From assembly GCA_004352715.1 (NCBI GenBank), contig SCFE01000096.1, forward strand, positions 1,543,129 to 1,607,128: a stretch of DNA of 64,000 nucleotides, read 5' to 3'. The notes under the pieces were generated by a model that was not told the origin of the DNA, made no database searches, and saw only the letters and a program-made list of their open reading frames with translations. The stretch comes from Hofstenia miamia (taxonomy: Eukaryota; Xenacoelomorpha; Acoela). This document shows, one piece after another, positions 60,069 through 64,000 of the stretch; positions within the stretch are counted from its first letter, which is position 1, and each line of letters opens with the position of its first letter. The position numbers were made by a program, and so were the translations under genes.

Positions 60069-60139
60069 NNNNNNNNNNNNNNNNNNNNNNNNNNNNNNNN
60101 NNNNNNNNNNNNNNNNNNNNNNNNNNNNNNNNNNNNNNN
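60069..60139. other. assembly gap within (TA)n
   Basis: 71 N with alternating TA on both sides; open frames across it are not genes. Confidence 0.98.
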
Positions 60140-60749
60140 ATATATATATATATATATATATATTCGCCCTATCGTGTGTTAGTAGGCATATTAAATCATA
60201 TGGAGAAGAAAGATTGTATTAGTGCAAATATATAAATAACTTATTTCAATATGAAAAATGTAATTTGAAAATATGAAATCATCACTTCGTAACACTACTT
60301 TAATTAATTCTTTGACATAATGTTTCATATAATTTTGCATATGTTCTTGTATATATTACATGCAGTTAGGAAACAAAAGTAATAGAAGCACTCACTTACA
60401 TTTTAAGTTTTCAAGTATAATAAATAACTGGCATAGAAATAATTGTCGAGATGTTGAACAATTGCACATGCCTACCTAATAAATATTGTAAAGAGTATAA
60501 GCATAAGTGCGTGTAATTCGTGGCTTTCTTTGATCAACCGATTCAATAATAAATTGTCGCAATATGACAAACAAAATTTATGGCAAGTGGCTTAAGATAG
60601 CCAACTACACAAAAATAAAATGACACTTTCTTGCTGTTGTCAATTCACTTTTAAGGCTGAATGTAATATTGTGTTATTATTTTCGTTGAATTTGTCTTCA
60701 TATAATGGTTAACTTATTTGACTTTGGAATGTCCTTTGTATTCTGATAG

Positions 60750-61195
60750 ATTACTGTCGTGGATCGAATGTTTTCCGATTCATGTCCAATCTCAATCCAC
60801 AAAAGTTCGCAGGATCAATCCACATATGATCCATGATTTCGAAAAATTTAAAACAAACAACACAAAATTTATCATTTGTCTTTATGCTTTCAATATTTTA
60901 AGTAAGTCCTAATATTTTGATTATTACACCAAACTTGTCATCAGGTTTCATTGTGTAACGTGGTAGACAAATATCTTTAATATAGTTAGATTTGATCAAA
61001 AAATGGTGTTGTTTATTTTCATTGTTCATTTTAATCAAATTTACCATAAGGTTGAATACATTTATCCATTAGCCATTATTTTTTATCCACAATGATCCAT
61101 GGATATTCATAAAAATAATTTTCTGATCCATATCCAGTGGATATCCATTCATTGAATTGATCCATATCTCAATCCAGATCCATGAAAACCCTGCT
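60750..61195. repeat. ATCCATGGAT-word repeat, relative of 36192-36559
   Basis: It aligns in the same orientation with 36192-36559: CATGTCCAATC..AATCCACAAAA, AAGT.CTAATATTT.GATTA, GTAGACA, TCATTGTTCATTTT, AATTTACCATAAG.TTGAATA and the terminal ATCCATGGATATCCAT words. The right end, complement CAGGGTTTTCATGGATC, looks like a hAT terminus. The left end and a target duplication were not resolved. Confidence 0.65.
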
Positions 61196-62617
61196 GCTTA
61201 AAAATTTACAGTTGCTAATACATTACAATAGCGACGAGTCTTTCGTAGGGGTATTTATAGCACTTGAAAAGTGGACAGTCCTGGTTTGAAGTCCATGTAA
61301 AACTTCGGTTTACTGCTTTAAGTCAGGCTCAATAAAAAGAAATTAATGGTTTTATTAACTTATATATTGCTGAAGATAAATTTATCAATCCAGTAAGCTG
61401 AGTTTAGAGAAATGCAGCTAAAAATATGGTTAGACTAGATGATTGGTATCAAGACCAAACACAAAACCGCATAACCAGTAAGTGTTTAGACTGCATTGTA
61501 ATTACAATCGCATAGTCTAACCATAGCCTTAGGCGTGCGATGCTTGCAAATTTGATAGATCATGTACTTTATAAGTAGCGTAAAGAAAGATCCGCAATCA
61601 TAGCCACTTGTGAATTAAGATTCTTAACCTTAAGCCAAGGCCGGATGGAGAGTGAGGATGCAACTTGCCAGAACCCGTAAAAGTTCGTGTGGTTCAATAT
61701 CCAAATCAATTATGCAAATTTACAGGTAGACCTCAAATGGAATTTAAGTTTCATTTGAGCTTCACGATAATTTCAGTTGTCAGTCAATAGGTTTAGGGGT
61801 CTGTAGGAATTTGAAAAGCTTACTGTGAGAGTGGGGATCCCCACACCATAACCAAACACGTGACATATGCTGAAAATGTAGCCTGTGGGAATTCTTATTG
61901 GGGATTTGTGGAAGAGGAGCTTTTGTAACAAGCCTCAACAATTCTAAAATTTATCAAATTGCAAACTTTAAAAAAGGGCGTTCCTGCATATGACTATGAT
62001 GAAGATAGTAATTAAATTGAAAATTTTTGTATTTATTATATTTATATTAATACATATTATAATTTGCATAAAATCGTCAGTGTCTACAAATTTGTTGAGG
62101 GGAGTTTTGGGGCTAATTTTTAATCCTATCGTGTGGTGTGGGACTTGTGGTGTGAATTTGTAAGCATTTCTCGTGGTGTGGTGTGTCAAAAAATTTTACC
62201 AAATACTAAACGTGGAATTTGAACAGTTATGAAGCCAATTTCTTTGGCATTTCGCATTTTGTTGGACTACTTAGAACAAACAAGACTAATGTTGAAAAGT
62301 TAGAATATCAATCAAGAACCTCCTTCATTATTATTGTTACCATCTAAAATTGAGAGTGATCATGTGCGTAAGTTCCACTCACTTGGTTTAAACTGCATCC
62401 TTGGTAAAAAGAAGTTACATATTGTGTTGTATGTGTGCTGTTTAGTACTGAGAAACCTGGAACTGGAGGACAAATTCTACTGGGGACTCTTGTAAAAGCT
62501 CTCTTTGTGGTAAAAAAAAGATCATTGCTTTGCATGAAAATCGTAATTACCACAACATTTCATATGCCAAAATACTCAACTTTATAGAGATAAGCAAGTA
62601 TCAAAACTTATTTAAGA
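61196..62617. other. intergenic, nothing supported
   Basis: Contains a 14-base perfect palindrome GTGGGGATCCCCAC near 61834 and a GTGGTGTGG-word island at 62135-62185. No gene is supported. Confidence 0.5.
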
Positions 62618-62886
62618 AAGATTATCGGCCAACAGCGCCTCAACGGACTTGCACTTGTTGCTGTTCACAACAACATAAATATATATGTCGATAAGGTCGT
62701 GGAGCAGTATGTTTTTATAAAATGAAGATAATTTTTTTCATAATGCTTGAAGTAAATAATTAAAGTTTTTTTTTGCACTTAAAGTAATTTAAGATTATCT
62801 CAAGTATTACATACAAAAATTATACACATCTACTTAGCACTAAATTTTATCTTAGCTCCAAGTGAAACATCCTAAATCCGCCACTG
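62618..62886 (+). pseudogene. hAT-type transposase C-terminal end and right terminus
   Basis: The plus-strand frame reads KIIGQQRLNGLALVAVHNNI, NIYVDKVVEQYVFIK, then TGA at 62723. This matches the extreme C-terminus of hAT/ZMYM-like transposases (..ERLNGLALL.IH.DI..D...V...F). 160 bases later the sequence ends in a hAT-style terminus (complement CAGTGGCGGATTTAG) at 62886, the expected layout for the 3' end of such a gene. The rest of the element was not found. Confidence 0.65.
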
Positions 62887-63233
62887 CGGTTAGCCCACAC
62901 TATCTATGTAGCCGTGCTGAGGTCATCGCTAATCTCAGTAGCCGTAACAGAGAATTAGACATAAAAATCCAATTGGTAGGAAAAACACATTGAAAGTAGT
63001 AAAAGCATTTTCTAGTAGATGATGTAGTTGTTTACATACTATATAAAAAAATTAGTATTTATGTGGGGATTTTGTCACTTGAAAAATCACCCTCAATGTT
63101 TGTGTCATCTCTTGTCTGCTGCATCCTCCCCAAATAAACTTCATAATAAGAGCAGTAGAAATTATATCACAAATTGCACAACCTTCATTCTATACTTTTC
63201 AGACTTGCTTATTATGCAAACCTTAAATGTGCA

Positions 63234-63433
63234 CTAGCCACATAGGGCAACTAATTCCTTATTCACATACAATTGGTTGCCAGGCTTGAAATTTTGTGGA
63301 AAATTTGTCATAAATAATGGCGGACTATCATCATTTGGAATATCCTCATTGTCAGCAATTGATTCTACCTTGCATGCAATAGCAAATACACAGCAGTTAT
63401 TGGAGCTGGTCCGTATGCTGTGGTAGACACAAT
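63234..63433 (-). CDS. possible terminal exon, unknown protein
   Basis: The minus strand has a strong acceptor (CTCTCACTTTACTTCTAG, ending at 63434). It is followed by an open frame of about 65 codons to TAG at 63234: CVYHSIRTSSNNCCVFAIAC, KVESIADNEDIPNDDSPPLF, NFPQNFKPGNQLYVNKELVA. The pyrimidine-rich acceptor and balanced composition are unlike the AT-rich junk around it, but no family is recognised and no partner exon was found. TGCAAG|GTAGAA inside could alternatively be a donor. Confidence 0.3.
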
Positions 63434-64000
63434 CTAGAAGTAAAGTGAGAGCAAGGACTCTAGTTGTACTTAATACTAAATACAAAACGCACACCTATAC
63501 AAATACAAAATAAAATGTTGAATAGAAAAATATAAGAATGGCTGGGTATGTTTCAAAATGTCAAACCAAAAGTTTATTTCGTAGTGTATAATTCCACATT
63601 CATAAATTACTTGTAGCAAAAGGACAGTGTAATACACTTTGGGTGGATGGCGACCCAATGGTAATAAACTATCTAATATATAATTTCTTGTAGTTTCATA
63701 TTTTTAGAATTTAGCTTTACAAATATAAAATTGTTTATTTCAAAATTATTCATTGGCGTAAAATTTAAATGTTGATTGGGGTCGCCAGCGACCACATGCT
63801 ATTTAGAAGATACATAGTAATGCATAGTAGCGACTCATCACACTCACTCTCTAATCCATCATGTCATGTTAACAATTTGGGAAAATTTTGAAATGCATAG
63901 AAAGTAGACCACCGTTTGCAGTATTTTTAGGACAAAATCTATGAATTCTAAATTCTATCAAACCTCACCAAAATCAAATGTAATTTTGAATTGAAAAAAT

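Noticed and set aside
61827-61845. palindrome GTGGGGATCCCCAC as an operator-like site
   Set aside because: Isolated short palindrome without partner site or gene.
1-64000. tRNA, rRNA, CRISPR or bacterial operon features
   Set aside because: None recognised; the window is eukaryotic in gene structure.

Overview
This is a window of eukaryotic, almost certainly invertebrate animal, DNA. It is strongly AT-rich, with many (TA)n runs, kilobase-scale introns, degraded transposons of many classes, and a recognisable neuronal-type ion channel gene. The species cannot be fixed from the sequence. An AT-rich, transposon-rich invertebrate (a hydrozoan-like or flatworm-like genome, for example) would fit, but this is inference. 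Assembly quality is imperfect. All four long N-gaps (1-915, 17197-17706, 43035-44034, 60069-60139) abut (TA)n runs, and two loci (41657-41995 and about 52806-55337) contain near-identical duplicated contig ends separated by N.

The main host gene lies on the minus strand from 26334 down to 4919. It is a Shaker/Kv1-like voltage-gated potassium channel. Six exons join in frame with canonical GT/AG borders: 26334-26111 (T1), 23733-23516 (S1), 18751-18590 (S2, too short for a simple ORF search), 14781-14566 (S3-S4), 12455-12239 (S5-pore) and 5091-4919 (S6-C-tail). They encode 403 residues ending at a stop. The first T1 half and the start codon were not found. The selectivity filter and the S6 PVP hinge are intact, but the fourth S4 charge position reads proline. 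The introns carry retrotransposon and hAT-like insertions, one of which ends about 20 bases from the S1 exon.

On the plus strand, exons at 31797-32112 and 33129-33605 encode the C-terminal part of an unrecognised coiled-coil protein. A possible terminal exon of an unknown gene lies at 63433-63234 (minus).

The rest is mostly mobile-element debris: at least eight non-LTR reverse transcriptase fragments, a PHD-endonuclease-RT element (44340-47125), a Myb-like/NeSL-R4-like element with an internal deletion (20320-22490), a Penelope-like GIY-YIG fragment (42536-42745), a Ty3/Gypsy remnant (50665-52152), Tc1/mariner elements (52806-54338), a probable tyrosine-recombinase element (55464-57612), piggyBac-like MITEs, a THAP-like fragment, and a set of hAT-type elements.

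The most interesting pattern is a group of short elements bounded by hAT-style ends and 8-bp target duplications (22610-23488, 24668-24905, 25039-25436, 36192-36559, 39010-40137). Most have interiors or subtermini built from reiterated short words (ACCC, GTCTC, ATCCATGGAT, CGTGTATCGG). Other islands of similar texture in the window may belong to the same class.
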